This document shows, in pieces, positions 1 through 12,167 of a stretch of DNA of 64,000 nt; position 1 is the stretch's first letter, and every line of letters starts with the position of its first letter. The notes below the pieces were generated by a model. That model was not told where the DNA came from. It was given only the letters and a program-made list of their open reading frames with translations, and ran no database searches. Origin of the DNA: Magnolia sinica. Taxonomy: Eukaryota; Streptophyta; Magnoliopsida; Magnoliales; Magnoliaceae. The DNA is taken from the NCBI RefSeq assembly GCF_029962835.1, contig NC_080583.1:53113658-53177657 (forward strand), written 5' to 3'. The translations under genes were made by a program, and so were the position numbers.

Positions 1-57
1 AGGGTCCCACCCAATAATGGACCGTGAAGAAATCCCACCTTACTGGGTTACTCGTAC

Positions 58-533
58 GGTTTTAATGTACTGGGTAAACTATGTTGGGCCCACCATGAAT
101 GTATGTGCTTTATCCACGCCGTCCATCCATCTTTCGGGCTCATTTTAGGGGTTGAGCCAAAAATTGAAGCATATCCAAAGCTCAATTGGATCACGCAACA
201 GGAAATTGTGAGAATGATGATTTCCAATGTTGAAACCTTTTTAGGGCCTACAGTGATGTTTATTTGTTATCCAACCTATTCATAAGATCACAAAGACACA
301 GATGAATGGAAAATACAAATATCAGCTTCAATTAAAACTTCTATGACCATCAAGAATGTTTCAACGATAAACGTTCGATTCACACTGTTTCCTACGGTGT
401 GGTCCACTTGAGCTTTGGATATGCTTCATTTTTGGAATAAAGCCCTAAAATTGTTTGGTAAAATGGATGGACGGAGTGGATAAAATACATAAATCACGGT
501 GGACCCCATGGAGTTTACTCAGTACATTAAGAG
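58..533. mobile_element. Foldback MITE, GGGCCCACC family (copy 1)
   Basis: Long imperfect palindrome. The left side reads TGGGCCCACCATGAATGTATG, then TTTATCCACGCCGTCCATCC. The right side ends AATGGATGGACGGAGTGGAT...CACGGTGGACCCC, its reverse complement. The outer arms also pair: AATGTACTGGGTAAACT at 63 against the reverse complement of AGTTTACTCAGTACATT ending near 528. There is no coding capacity. Other copies of the same core recur through the window. The transposase superfamily is not assignable because no clear target-site duplication was seen. Confidence 0.75.
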
Positions 534-580
534 TTGCTCGGTCTGCAATCCACTCCTACACAGCCTTCAAAGAAGGGCTT

Positions 581-860
581 GCCATGAATGGTAGGTGGAC
601 CCATCGTGATATTTGTGAGAAACCCACTCCGCCCATCTATTTTTCTAGATCATGTTAGGACATGGGCCAAAAAATGAGGCATATCCAAAACTCAAGTGGG
701 TCACATGACTGGAAATAATGCAAATTAAACCTCCATCATTAAAACATTCATGGGGCCACAGAAGTTTTGGATTAGTTTTTTTTTTTTTTTTCCTTTTTCT
801 TGGTAGTGGCCCATTTGATGTTGGTTATTTAACAACAACAATTGTACGATCCAAGCCATC
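581..860. mobile_element. Partial foldback MITE, GGGCCCACC family
   Basis: Left-arm sequence GGTGGACCCATCGTGATATT, then a CACTCCGCCCATCTATTTTT stretch and AAACTCAAGTGGGTCACATG, matching the interior order of copy 1. The homology fades after a T-rich tract at 778-793 and the right arm is missing or unrecognisable. Confidence 0.5.
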
Positions 861-1860
861 CGGACGAGGGAAGTGAAAAGCAGCATTGTCTCAAAGCTAT
901 CAAGAAACTTTTTTAATTCATTTACTTTTACCTGTTTTAATTATTATATTTTAGCTATACTTATATTATATAAACTCATTTTGGTTACTATTTTAGTGAT
1001 TTCTTACGATAATGCATGACTTTTGGCCCCCATTAAATGGAAACTTATCATTCAATGCATTTTTTTTTGCAATTTTTTCATTCCTGAATATGTAAATATG
1101 TGTATTTAGGTATATCGTGAAGTTTCACTAAAAAATTCCACCATTTTCTCCATATTTCCCCCCCTTTCCCTGCATTTCCGGTTATCGGCAATATTATCGG
1201 TGATAACGATATTATATCTTTATCTCCGGCCAGCAAAACTTGTAGCGATACCGACAACTTGAACACTGGTCCCAGTACCATTGCGGCCAGTACTTAACCT
1301 TTTTTTTAATACCATGCATGAGATTGACTTCATCGCCATCATCTCAACCCTCAGAAACAATCACTTTGAATGTGCTTATTCTACACAGCAATAGAAGCTG
1401 GCATTTTTAACAACAATAAGAAATAAGTCAACAATTTGAAATAATGGATCAAATGGAAATGATTCTTCCTCCAACAGAAAGGCATTTACCCTCATCAAGC
1501 TTTTCTCCATTCATTCCACCACTAAATCCAGAAAAAAAAAAAAAAAAAAAAAAAAAGAAAGTTGCTACCTTGCCACCTAAAGGTACTAGCTCTTCGTCAA
1601 CTGATTAACCCCATCGTTTCTGGTGGAGGTACATGATACTGGGCCAATGTACGGCGCTTGATACACAAACACTCAGAAATTATACAAGAGGCATACATTT
1701 ACTCAAATTAAACCGTCTACATTGTGGAATCAACTGCAGCACAACCACAGTGATTTTATCAGATTGGTTGAATAATCCTATCTACTGATTCGTGGACAAG
1801 TTTGTCAAAATAGGACCATTTGTATTCTTAGTCTTCGAAGAAGTGCAAAACCTGTTTTAA
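861..1860. other. Intergenic, mostly featureless; ATCGG-type repeat at 1100-1290
   Basis: Positions 1100-1290 (TTCCACCATTTTCTCC, then GTTATCGGCAATATTATCGG and GATACCGACAACTTG) resemble the longer dispersed repeat at 3126-4160. A poly-A run lies at about 1533-1556. No gene or RNA could be supported elsewhere. Confidence 0.4.
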
Positions 1861-1865
1861 ACAGA

Positions 1866-2165
1866 AATTCAGGAAATGACACCTGACATAGAACTTAAGG
1901 TCAAAGAAGAGGTAGATAAGCTTATTAAAGATGTTATCAAAACTTGAGATTGCATTCCTCAGACTGGCTGGATTTATAACATTGATCCTGTTCCCAAGAA
2001 AGATGGTGACGGTTAGAGTTTGTATATAGATTTATGAAACCTTAATTCAAAATCCTAAGGATGACTTTCCTTTACCTAACATAGATGTCCTAGTAGATAT
2101 CACTGCTGGTTTTGAATCTTTGCTAATGGGTGGATTTTCTGGAACCTATATATAGAACAACATAT
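1866..2165 (+). pseudogene. Ty3/gypsy reverse transcriptase remnant
   Basis: Frames read LKVKEEVDKLIKDVI, then DPVPKKDGDG, and after a frameshift NPKDDFPLPNIDVLVD followed by TAGFESLL and GGFSG. That is the order of RT blocks 1-3 in plant Ty3/gypsy (Tat/Athila-like) polyproteins: VPKKDG, then PKDDFPLP-ID-LVD, then MDGFSGYNQI. Internal stops and at least one frameshift make it dead. Nothing upstream or downstream extends it, so it is an isolated scrap. Confidence 0.7.
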
Positions 2166-2560
2166 AAGTTATCATGCTTGCATATCCATCATCCAAGTCT
2201 CCAACAATTACTCCAATAATTACATATCCGATTTGACCCATGGATGAATATGCAAGCATATGTTTCATGCTTGTTTGAGTAATAGCAATGACATTCCTCA
2301 ATATCATGCTAAGAATAGCTTACCTAACATAGATGTCCTGGTAGAAATCACTGCTGGTTTTGAATCTTTGCTTATGGATGGATTTTCCGGAACCTATATA
2401 TAGAACAACATATAAGTTATCATGCTTGCATATCCATCATCTAAGTCTCCAACAATTACATATCTGATTTGACCTATGGATGAATATGAAAGCATATGTT
2501 TCATGCTTGTTTGAGTAATAGCAATGACATTCCTCAATATCATGCTAAGAATAGCTAGGA
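2077..2560. repeat. Tandem duplication, ~0.24 kb unit x2
   Basis: The block starting ACCTAACATAGATGTCCT at about 2077 (the end of the RT scrap plus an A/T-rich tail with AGAACAACATATAAGTTATC) recurs at about 2321. Copy 2 lacks a short stretch near the double ATTAC (copy 1 reads CAATTACTCCAATAATTAC, copy 2 reads CAATTAC) and has a few substitutions (CTAATGGG vs CTTATGGA). The duplication carries the RT block with it, so it is younger than the RT insertion. Confidence 0.8.
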
Positions 2561-3125
2561 TTTCCAAAAGAAGATGTCATTCGTTTGATGAGAAATAAAA
2601 AGGAATATCAAAAATTCGTCGCTGCTGGGAGCCATTACAACTAAAGACTAGGACCCTTCCCTTACGAGGAGGCGATAAACAACTATCAAAATGGAACGGA
2701 AGTACCACAGTCAAACTTAACAAGAGAGTCATATTCATATCTATCCCTGCTCAATAGCTACAGGAACACCAGGAGAAGGACATCAATTCCGACTTTGGTA
2801 TTTTCCTTTCTTTAGTAGAGTAACAACATGAATTCTCATGTGCTCTTGCAGTATCCAAGCACAAGGAGATTCTGGAAGAGTACCTATAACGAACGACGTC
2901 GAGTTGGCGACGGAGGAAGACTCGGCATTTAGGCGAGTCGCTTGGTGGTGTGGTACATACTGGTAATAGTATGCCCCACCAAAATGGCTCCGAAACAAAC
3001 AAAAAGGTGCATGCCAACTCACGAGGGACTGCCAATGATATACAGGAGGAAGGTGGGGATGATGTCATTTTTAGCCGTCCAATAAATGTCCACAAACCCA
3101 TAGTTCGACAATCAAATAATCTTAA
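2561..3125. other. No recognisable feature
   Basis: Open frames on both strands (about 2751-3137 on minus, 2950-3270 on plus) overlap each other and show no family motif. I see no gene here. Confidence 0.3.
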
Positions 3126-4160
3126 TTTTTGTTTCATGACACAACCATTGTTCGAAGTATCCCCAATATTATCAATAATATCAGGATATTGTCAACAATA
3201 TCCCCAATATTATGCGTATCTCCAGCTCGGCGATACCGGTAACACTGGTAGTATCAGCAATTCTAGGTAGAAGCAATATATCGCTAAGTATCGCCAATGT
3301 ATCGATATTGCCAATGTATTGCCAATATTTTTTTACTATGTAAATTCCAGGTGTTGCTTGTATTGCCAATACTTTTTACTATGTAAATTCCAATTGTCAC
3401 TTGCATAGCCAATGTATCGGCGATATCTCAATAATAAGGCTAATATATTGCTAACGTATCAATATTGTGAAAAATCTATTTATTAAAAAAAATCTCCTTT
3501 GTAATTTTTTTTTATGGGTGCAATGTTGTATGATGAAATGCATGTTTGTGTGTATATGTATGCATGCATGCATGGATGAATGGATGGATGGATATGTGTG
3601 TGTGTGTGTGGATGGATGGATGGATGAATCCACCATTGTCTCCATGTTTCCCTAAGTCAATGATACATGCATTTAGGCCCCATGAGGGGATAACTTATTA
3701 TTTATTCCTAAATATGCTAAATATGCATCTTTTTCACTATTATTTGATTCTTAAATATGCAAATATGTATATTTTAGCAACTCTTGAAGTATCATTAAAA
3801 AATTCCACGATTTCCCCATGTTTCTCTAATGTTTCCCTGAGACAGCATCATGCTTTTTGGACCACCATTAAAGAGTAACTTATTATGTATCCTTTTCTTT
3901 TTCTTTTTCTTTTTTTTTTCTTTTTTTTTTTCTTTTTTCTTTTTTGCAATTATTTGATTTCTAAATATGGAAATATGTGTGTTTTAGCATCCCTGAAGTT
4001 TCATTGAGAAATTCCACCATTTCCTCTTGTTTCCCCAATGTTCCCCTCAGTCAGCGATACATTCTAAGTACCAATGATAATATTAGTGATATCAATACAT
4101 GTTTCTATATTCCCAGCCAACGATGCATGTAATGATACTGATACTACGAGCACAAGATAC
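3126..4160. repeat. ATCGG/ATATTGCC-type dispersed repeat with microsatellites
   Basis: Repeated low-complexity motifs: CAATATTATCAATAATATC, GCCAATGTATCGATATTGCC and TATCGGCGATATC, with three repeats of a TTCCACCATTTCCCCATG-like block near 1138, 3805 and 4012. A GATG/TG microsatellite lies at 3569-3627 and a T-rich tract at about 3893-3945. It is probably one degraded element with internal duplications; its class is unknown. Confidence 0.5.
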
Positions 4161-4999
4161 ATCTAAATTGGAACCCATAATTTGGACAGTTTAATTTGAA
4201 TTACTTGTATGCCATGTATGCAAATTTTAAGTGCTTTGTGTATCATCTAGTTGACATAAAAAAATAAAAAAATAAAAAATAAAAATAATAATAATAATGA
4301 CTAAGCGACAAGGTAATTGTGTCGTGACAAAGAAATGTTGCTTTAAGTGGTAAACCACAAACTCATGTCTTCATCTCACACACACCTCCAAGAGTTGGCG
4401 CAAGGCCATCTTCTAAAAGCAAAGATATCACTCAAGTCCACTTCGCGCACATTGTTGAGCATTGGCGTGAAGCCATCTCCCCATAGGCGCAAGATGACAA
4501 ACGCAGTCTACAGGGAACCAATTTGCACACACTCTTACAGGATGGCGTAGAACTATACTCCTGTACGCAAGGCCTATCTACCGTTTGGCACGAGACGGAG
4601 TGCTATGAACTTTGGTTTGAAGGAACCTTTGCACCGCTCATCCAATGGCATCGTGACATATGTACAAAACCGTTTTGCACGGGAAATAATTGTCATTTTG
4701 GTTGGAAACCACTCCTCGATTATAAATACCCATTTGGGTGTTCATTTCAAAAATTAATGCTACCTTTTACATTCGCGAATTATGAGCACAAGAACCAGCT
4801 CTCGACTCCCTTATCATTGCTTTGTACACTAAGACAAGTTGAGCATGGAGTAATTCAAGGACTCCAATGCTTGATGGCATCCCTCTAAGCACCCACTTCC
4901 AAGGGAGAGTGACATGAGGTTGTTTGTCACCTTCACATGATACCACAAAAGTGGCTCCATAGTCAATAATACGAGACCCTGGTAGCACCAAGCAGTGAA
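4161..4999. other. Intergenic, no supported gene
   Basis: A-rich AATAAA-like tract at about 4258-4298. Two open frames (4347-4550 and 4523-4888, plus) overlap and show no recognisable domain. Confidence 0.3.
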
Positions 5000-5002
5000 C
5001 AA

Positions 5003-5700
5003 AATATCGGTATCACATTACGTATTGCACCCTTGGGATATGAATATGTATCAGTTATCGCATGGGATATATCGGTTGTATCACGTAATATATCGTTGTT
5101 GTTGGAAACATGGGGAAACCTTGGAAATTGGTCGAATTTTTCAATGAAATTTCAATGATTGTTAAAAAAGACATCAATACATACTTACAAATCAAAGCAT
5201 TACAAAAAACAAGTGCACATAATAGGTTTTCTTTGTATGGGGTCCTAATCTATGCGTTGTCTAACTGAATTGATGCAAGTATATTCAAACTTTATTCATA
5301 TAATTTATAAATGTAAGAAGACATGTGAAAACACAAGCAATACATTCAAAAGCAAAAGAAGAATCACTAGATTAGGTTACATTACATGCTTATTTAATTT
5401 TATGTTTGGACACAGATTGCAACTGATTTGCGAGAAATAGGGACAATTTTGATTTTTTTTTTTTTTAAATTTTCCATAACTCGGTTATTCTCTTCAAAAT
5501 CTCGAAATTGAAGCTCCCAAGCATGAAAAATCATGGATTTGTAACAATTTAACATAGATTTACAGAAAAAAAAAAAGCTCACCGGACCGAACATATGGGA
5601 TATATCCCACTACTCGTGTGTTTCGTATCGCAGAGGTGGGATACAAGATATATCGTGGGATATATCGGCCAATATCATTGATATTTAAAATGCTGGTACC
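5003..5700. mobile_element. Dispersed element with GATATATCG-rich ends
   Basis: The left end has ATATCGGTATCACATTACG and GGGATATATCGGTTGTATC. The right end has GGGATATATCCCACTACTCG and TATATCGTGGGATATATCGG. Together these form loosely inverted ends around an A/T-rich interior. Flanks CTGGTAGCACCAAGCA and CTGGTACCAAGTAC are similar and could be a decayed target-site duplication of about 9-11 bp, which would point to a Mutator-like origin. The interior has no coding sequence. Confidence 0.45.
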
Positions 5701-6640
5701 AAGTACATTAAGATCTCACACCAAACAAATCATACCGGATCCTAAGGTTCAAGTCACTTTGCGCTGACACTATTGTAGACAAGCATGTCACCCCGTGTTA
5801 CATTTCCTCTCAATGGCAATACGTGTTGTGAGCAATGACAATTTAACATTCATTTCACTTCCCATTGGCATGTACACCCACGGCAATGTCGATATTCTAA
5901 GTCCAAGCTACGATAGCATAATAAGAAACTATACAGCAGGGAAATGGCATCCTGCCACTAAATAGGGCATGTGCACCACACAACTACATGGCAATCTGAC
6001 ACTTTGTTGGGTACATGGAGCCTATGCCTCTTTGGTTACATGAAATGCATAACATCTTGATGCCCGATTGGCTATATAAAATGTCTAAACATCAATGGCT
6101 ATATAAGTAACATGACACCAAAAGGTTAACAAGATCCTTAAAGCTCCCGAAAGCTCTATCTTGATTGATGCTCTGGACAATCCAAAACGAGGGACACTAG
6201 ATAAGGATATTATGCATCATTCGCATTTGCTTTCTTGAACCATGGACAGGTTAGTCTTCCTTGGTTTTTGCTTTTAATCAAGCATTTTCCCCCAAGAGTT
6301 GTAATTAAGGGCTTGTGATATGTCGCAGCGTGGAATGTATTTGTTCCCTAGAATGAATGAAGCCCACCACAAGGGATTTTTAGGTGCAAATATTGTCTCA
6401 TTACTATACTATTCAAATTAATACAAAATAAAAACAAAAGAAAGGCAATTTTTGTAAGCAAATTCATCCCACCATCTAAAGAATCAAAGTTCTTCCTCTT
6501 ATTTAAAATATAATGCCACAATGCATTATGTGAAGAAACAAGTAAGAAACGAATTCAGTTGTGCGAGTGGAGAAGTGTCTATTTCAAAATTTTAGCAACT
6601 GTAGCCAACTAGAAGCTGAAGCTGAAGCACGAGTCCGAAG
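5701..6640. other. Intergenic, nothing recognised
   Basis: No long open frame, no structured RNA, and no clear match to the other repeat families in this window. Confidence 0.3.
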
Positions 6641-7560
6641 TGTGATTCAAAGCAAGGAAATACCCACAACTACTTTAAAGGCACCCTCAGGATGGAGGTC
6701 TTAGCAACAATAACTCTTAAGCTAGATGTCATTTGAAGCAACAAAACATATATTTCAGAATATTGATGTGATCAACAAAAGAATTGCACAAAATGAGCAT
6801 ATCATCAGTGAATTGCAAGTGAGAAATCATCAACTCAATATTTCTTAATTGCAAACCCTTTCAAGAGATGAAGATCAAGCACCCTGCCAAGAATCATGCT
6901 CAAACTTTAAGATACCAAGGAGAACAAAATGGGAATAAAGGGTCGCCTGTCTCAACATTCTTCTACTCCTAAAAAATCCAAATGTAGATCCATTAACGAG
7001 AATAGGGGAAAAAATACCAATGAAATGCATTCTTTATCCACCCAATCAATCTATCACTGACCCCCTCTTTTCCCTCAACTAGAAAAGGAAATCCCAATCA
7101 ATGTCATTGCAGACCTTCTCCACATCAACCTTGCAAATACCTTGCCACTCAATTTCCTTGTGATGATACTTTCATTAACAACAAGAATTTAGGATCTCTC
7201 TCTACCAAATGAATGCACCTGCAAAGGAGAAATGGCGAAGCTCGTGACTTTCGTAATTCTTAGAAATGGAAAAGCACATGACTTTCGTAATTCTCATCAA
7301 GGAGAAATGGCAAAGCTCGTGACTTCCGCAATTCTCATCAAGAGAGCCTTTGATCAATTTTTGTAAACACCTCCCACCAAACTAATAGTAAAAAATATTT
7401 TACTTCCGAACGACTATAGCCCCTTCAAACTTTGAATTTCTCCTTCATAAAACTCTCTTTTAAGCCAAGTTGACAAAAACCTACCTCCGGGTAACCTTCG
7501 AAAACAGACCGTCAATCGTTGGTTTGCATAAAACATCATTGATTTCTTTATTATCTGTTG
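6640..7560 (-). pseudogene. Decayed LINE (L1-type) reverse transcriptase
   Basis: Minus-strand frames read, in order: SLVGGVYK at about 7370; VDVEKVCNDIDWDF at about 7095 (family: LDLEKAYDHVNWDF); VNGSTFGFFRS and a degraded LRQGDPLSPF at about 6980-6935; and SHLQFTDDMLILC at about 6810 (family: HLQFADDTLIF). The order is that of a non-LTR RT palm. Frames change repeatedly and stops are frequent. A ~55-bp segment is repeated three times at 7231-7350 (CTCGTGACTTTCGTAATTCT). Confidence 0.7.
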
Positions 7561-8518
7561 GTCATTGATGACTGAGTTTTCAAGTTCCCCTAAACATTTG
7601 GCAACTTCATTTTTGAGTTTATAACTTTTAAGAAGAAACTTTTGAGCTTATAAAAAATTTTAAACAAAAAAATTGTGCTCCTGTTCTTGGAGCACAAAAA
7701 AATAAAAAATAAAAAAATAAAAATAAAAATAAAATAAAAAAGATCAATAACGCACTCGCGCAAAGAGACTTTGATGCGCAGTCGCGCAACAAAGGTGTTT
7801 TGCACGACCACGCAATTAAAGAAAACGGAAACGGGGTTTCTAATAGTAAAGGAGAAAGGAAGCAGGGCAAGAGCGGGAGACCAGTAGCACGATCGCACAA
7901 GGTTCATCTCGCATAAATGACTTACGCGACTATACAATAGAGAAGGATGATGCGCCCGCGCAACAACACCTTGTTGTGCGAATTTGGGATTTCATATGTG
8001 TGAATGCCCATGAATACCCCTCCACCCTTCTCATTTGGACGTTTAAAAAATTAAAATAAAAAATCGAGAGCTTTAGAAGTCAAAGAGTTGCAGAATTCAG
8101 GTATCAAGCGGGTCGTAGCATAGGAAGAAGGAAAGAAGAAGATGAAGGAAGCCTGTTGCGGGACCATCTGTAATGCGACTACACAACAGAGGACCGGCGA
8201 GGCTAATATGTTGCGCATCTTATGTGGTTTCATCACAGATGCTTGCATTTTTATGCTTATGGAGTACTAATTCAGTCTTTTAGCTTACACGTTGGCGCGA
8301 AGTACGGGTTCCAAAACCGCATAACCTTCCTGTCATTACGACGGACACTCTACAAGCCGAAATGTTGTGGGACTATTTTCAATCACATCATTTTAAAATC
8401 CCATAATTGTACTCTGTTTTAGAATCAAGGGCAATGTGAGGAATGTAATAAGAATACATATTAATGAATGTAATAAGAATACAGATTAATGGAATAATTG
8501 ATGATGAGTATTCTTCGT
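7561..8518. repeat. CGCGCAAC-motif repeat DNA, unclassified
   Basis: Scattered motifs of the form CTCGCGCAAAGAG, CAGTCGCGCAACAAAG, CCCGCGCAACAACACC and GCGACTACACAACAGAGG recur about every 50-100 bp. An A-rich stretch lies at 7690-7741. It could be leader or LTR sequence of the gypsy element that begins near 8840, but no LTR end was identified. Confidence 0.35.
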
Positions 8519-8530
8519 TCAAACTTCTTT

Positions 8531-8655
8531 TGTTATTATCGAATGTAGATATTCCAATCTCCGCGGCACATTTCTGATCGAAACAAAATGGCGAATTTGT
8601 TGGGCATCGAACCTAGAATCTCTAATTGGAATATCTACATTCGATGATAATAAAG
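8531..8655. repeat. Inverted repeat with ~70-nt loop
   Basis: TTATTATCGAATGTAGATAT followed by TCCAAT at 8531-8556 pairs with ATTGGAATATCTACATTCGA near 8626-8645, followed by TGATAATAA. The stem is about 20 bp perfect, plus an imperfect extension. It may be a small foldback element or an accidental hairpin. Confidence 0.6.
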
Positions 8656-8846
8656 AAATGATCGAAGAATACTTGTCATCAAAACGTGATATAAAAAGCA
8701 CCAAAATGGCAACTCTTGACAAGAACATTCCCCCATTCATCTCTAAACAAAGTGCAGTTCGACTCGATCTGAATAACTAATGACAACCTGTTTTAAAATT
8801 CGAGTACTTTGTTCTCGTACGATCGTAATGGCTTCTCCCAAATAAC

Positions 8847-10735
8847 GTGATCGTTTACTTTACACCCAAGGGGTTCACCGTGGGTTATGCTAGCAATGCT
8901 CGAGCGTCGCCTAAAAAGGTATCGGGGAAAGCCAAGCTAGCTGCGACTAGGAATAGATGGCAACAAGCAATGTCAGGGGTGATTCCACCTCGCCTACAGC
9001 GGAGAAAGATGACAAGGGATGGACAATAGTGACATCCACGACAGTAGTGACGTCCAGGAGACGAAAGACTCAAATCTCCTCCAACGAGAGGCCCAATTCC
9101 GTTGAAAACAGTGAGAGGGTCGATCACGGACAATATTGCAAAACGCAATCCCGCCTTAGCTTCGCCCCCACTCTATCTTGGAGAGACCGAAATAGCTCTC
9201 TTTGCCCCGCAAGACTTCCCCGCCCTACCTGCCACAACCTCGCCAGAGGCCTAAAAAGAAAAGTGATGTCCGAACAGATAAGTCATCTTCCTCCAGGTCT
9301 GCTACGACGACCCCACCACAAACTTCGGTACCAAATATGTTCTGCTCAAAACCGATAAAATCTCCGAGACCACAGAAGGACAGTTTCGAGTCAAGCGGCA
9401 AGTCATTCTCTTTGAGGTACCTTATGACAACAAATTCCCTCTCCCCCTTGCCATCAGGACAATCGAGAAGTGAGGAGGCAATCGTTTTCATGGCAGGGAC
9501 TAGCTAGACCCAGCCGTTATCCACAGACAAGCGCTTAGCCGAGATGGCATGTACGAAGATTGTATTAATGGAAGAGTGCAAAAACCTTAGAGAGATGTTA
9601 GTGACACTAACTCGAAACATAGCTCAGGCTACCACCCCTCCAATGATGGTTGCCGCAAATGGCAATGAATAGCAAGTGGGGAGGTCACAGCCGTAGAGGG
9701 CAAGGACACGTGGGTCAATACATGCCACCCGTACTATGACTGAAGATGAAATTTGACAAGTAGTGGCTGAAGTTGTTCGTATGGAAAGGGAACATAAACA
9801 TAGAGGAAGATTTTGGTTTCAAACACCATATCCCCGCAAGATTGAAGGCATACAATTTCCTGCAAACTTCAAATATCTAGACTTCTAAAAGTTTAATAGA
9901 GATGGTTCACCGGAAAAGCACTTGATGCACTTCATCACGACTATGGGAAAATTCTCTACAGTCTTGCAGTATTGTTTGCAGTTGTTTGGCTCATCCTTGA
10001 CAGGAAAGGCATTTACATGATACTCAGCCCTGGCTCCGGAATCCATACGTACGTGGGATCAGATGTAAGATGCCTTTATGGCAAACTTCTTTTCGTCGGA
10101 TAGAGATGTCGACCTGACTGAGTTGGCTTCTATCTAGCAAAGAGAAAGTGAATCAGTTGAGAAGTTCACCAATCGATGGAAGACTCTAGGAGCATCGTCC
10201 AAGCATCTCCCAGGAGAGTCGAAACAAGTAAAGATGTGCTTGAATTATATGGAACTAAGGGTAGCATTCGGCCTAACGAGTGCTAATATACAAACTTTTC
10301 GTGATCTTTCCACCAAAGCCCATGCCCTCGAAATCATGACCAGAAAGTTGCCAGCCTTTCAAACAGAGATGCACGCCATGGCTCGGGCAAGATGTTAGCA
10401 AACGTCGCCGATAAGGGAAAAATGAGAGAAGATTCCTAAGACCAATGGAGAGATGGTAGGAAAGAGAGCATAAGTCTTTATGCAGGAAGGACAGGCAAAT
10501 AAACGACCTAGGCAGTACGGCGATCATGAGGGATATGCATTTGAAAAGAAAGATGTACTCCCCATGATGAATCAAATGTTGGCAGTAGGGACAATCAAAT
10601 TGCCTCAGCCGAAACGCCCAGAAGAAGTGAGAAAGACGAAAGTAGAGAACTATTACCATTACCATCACATGCTCGGTCATCCGACCGAAATCTGCTATAC
10701 TATAAAGAATATACTCTAGAATTTGGTACAATACG
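8847..10735 (+). pseudogene. Ty3/gypsy gag (capsid) pseudogene
   Basis: Frames with several stops read KGWTIVTSTT near 9020, then REHKHRGRFWF and FPANFKYLDF, GSPEKHLMHFITTMG near 9905, SLTGKAFT-YSALAPESIRTW near 9995, FTNRWKTLGA near 10168, and YHYHHMLGHPTEICYTIKN near 10655. The capsid order (H-.F, L-G-A..W, W..., F..RW) is that of the Retrotrans_gag family. The H-x3-GH-x4-C block is the degenerate zinc-knuckle-like motif seen in plant Tat-type gag proteins. Stops and frame changes rule out function. The minus-strand frame at 10273-10836 is its shadow. Confidence 0.75.
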
Positions 10736-11381
10736 CTAGGCAGAACAGTAGGCAAACCACCAACGAAAACTATTTGTTGGAACGGTTCAGTGAACTCTGT
10801 TAGACCGTGTGAAACTATGGTTCGAGTCAGGAGCACTGGAAGGAGTCGCTAGTTGGAAACAAGCCTGCAATTTATTTTTGCTCCGATTCTTTGTACCAAG
10901 AAGATTCATAACCTTGGAAAATTAGTGAGATGGGAAGCTGGTACAAACAAATGCCCGTACCGATATGTTTTGAAATGGAGGAACGTTGTTAGCAGTTCAT
11001 GTAAACTGCTTGGATATCCGGAGGGTCCCATAGTTGAGTCATGCGCGAGGAGCATGGGATTACGCATGGGGGAAAGACACGAACCCCATACACCTTTTAC
11101 TTTAATGAAAGAGGCGGCAACCGTAGAGTTAAATCCCTGTAACTAGCTGCTTGTCAGTCATTCCTTCAAGGAGACTCATGTGAGATAAGTCTAGCAGATA
11201 TTGGCCACGACATTATCTAAGTCGTTCAAGGTGTTTCCGTCCACCAGAATTGGGCAAGAATTGGGCATATGCCAGAATTCCTGAAGTTCGCATTGTACGA
11301 AAAGGGAACACATATGATCACCGATAGAACATTTGATATCTTATAAGAAAGCGGCTTATTTTTGGGGAAATGTTTCGGAAG
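10736..11381 (+). other. Gypsy internal sequence, unassigned
   Basis: Lies between two gag-like blocks of the same orientation. Short frames near 11255-11300 (MPEFLKFALYEKG) look like the start of a second capsid-type block, but stops are dense. Confidence 0.4.
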
Positions 11382-11500
11382 ACAAGTTATTGAGAAATTT
11401 TGTATACTCACTGGTCGTACCTAGTGAGGCGATGGCATGGTATTTGGCTTTACCGACAAGAGTTTTTCGGTCTTGGAAAGATATGAAATAAGCTTTTGTC

Positions 11501-11809
11501 TTGCGATGTTATGAGTATAATACTCAGATACTCAGAACGCAACTAAAACGAACCATTCAGCACCTCGGAGAAGATGTGGTAGATTTCATCAGACGATGGT
11601 GGAAGATATGCTCCTACCATCTTTCACTACCTGTGTTTAAAGCAGCTATGGTAATAGAATGTATCCAAGCAACCACCCATCAAGCACGAACTGATCCTGG
11701 GATCTATAAAGTCGTCAGAGACTCTTCAGGAACTATTAATAGCATTGAGCAGTCAACCCCACGAAAATTGTTACGTAACCACTGTAGAGTCGGTGACAAA
11801 ATTGGTTAG
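11501..11809 (+). pseudogene. Gypsy gag C-terminal fragment (copy 1)
   Basis: Reads CYEYNTQILRTQLKR, then EDVVDFIRRWWKICS. This matches the Y-Y-T-I--T---L and F-RW pattern that follows the capsid SW block in many plant Ty3/gypsy gag proteins. It stops at 11809 and the next frame begins at 11745. It is duplicated exactly at 14656-14964. Confidence 0.6.
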
Positions 11810-12167
11810 CTCTCCATCAGAAGGCAACAAAGAAACGGTTGCAGTTACACTACGCTCAGGAAAGCATGTGACGACTCCTCAGAGAAAGCATGACGTTGTA
11901 ATATTACAAGGAGGTTCAGAAAGTTCACAAGAAAGAAAAACCCCATATAAAGAAAGAAATCAGGGAAATGAAAGATTATGTATCAAGACACCATTAACTA
12001 AGGGATGACTTACGATGTCATAAGTCACTTGAAAAAGATCCCCGCTCGGTTAAGCATATACGACGCGCTGTGCTTATCAAAAAATTCCCGTCAAATGTTA
12101 ATTTAGGCATTGTCTGACAATGGAGTAAGAGAAGTACTAACTAAAATGGAAAATACAGAAGCAAAAA

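Noticed and set aside
2751-3137. 128-codon minus-strand open frame
   Set aside because: Overlaps a plus frame and another minus frame, with no motif and no conserved-looking composition.
3451-3655. Opposed open frames over the GATG/TG microsatellite
   Set aside because: They are translations of simple repeats (MDGWMD, THTHTYPSIH).
10273-10836. 187-codon minus-strand open frame
   Set aside because: Shadow of the plus-strand gypsy gag, which has recognisable motifs in the same interval.
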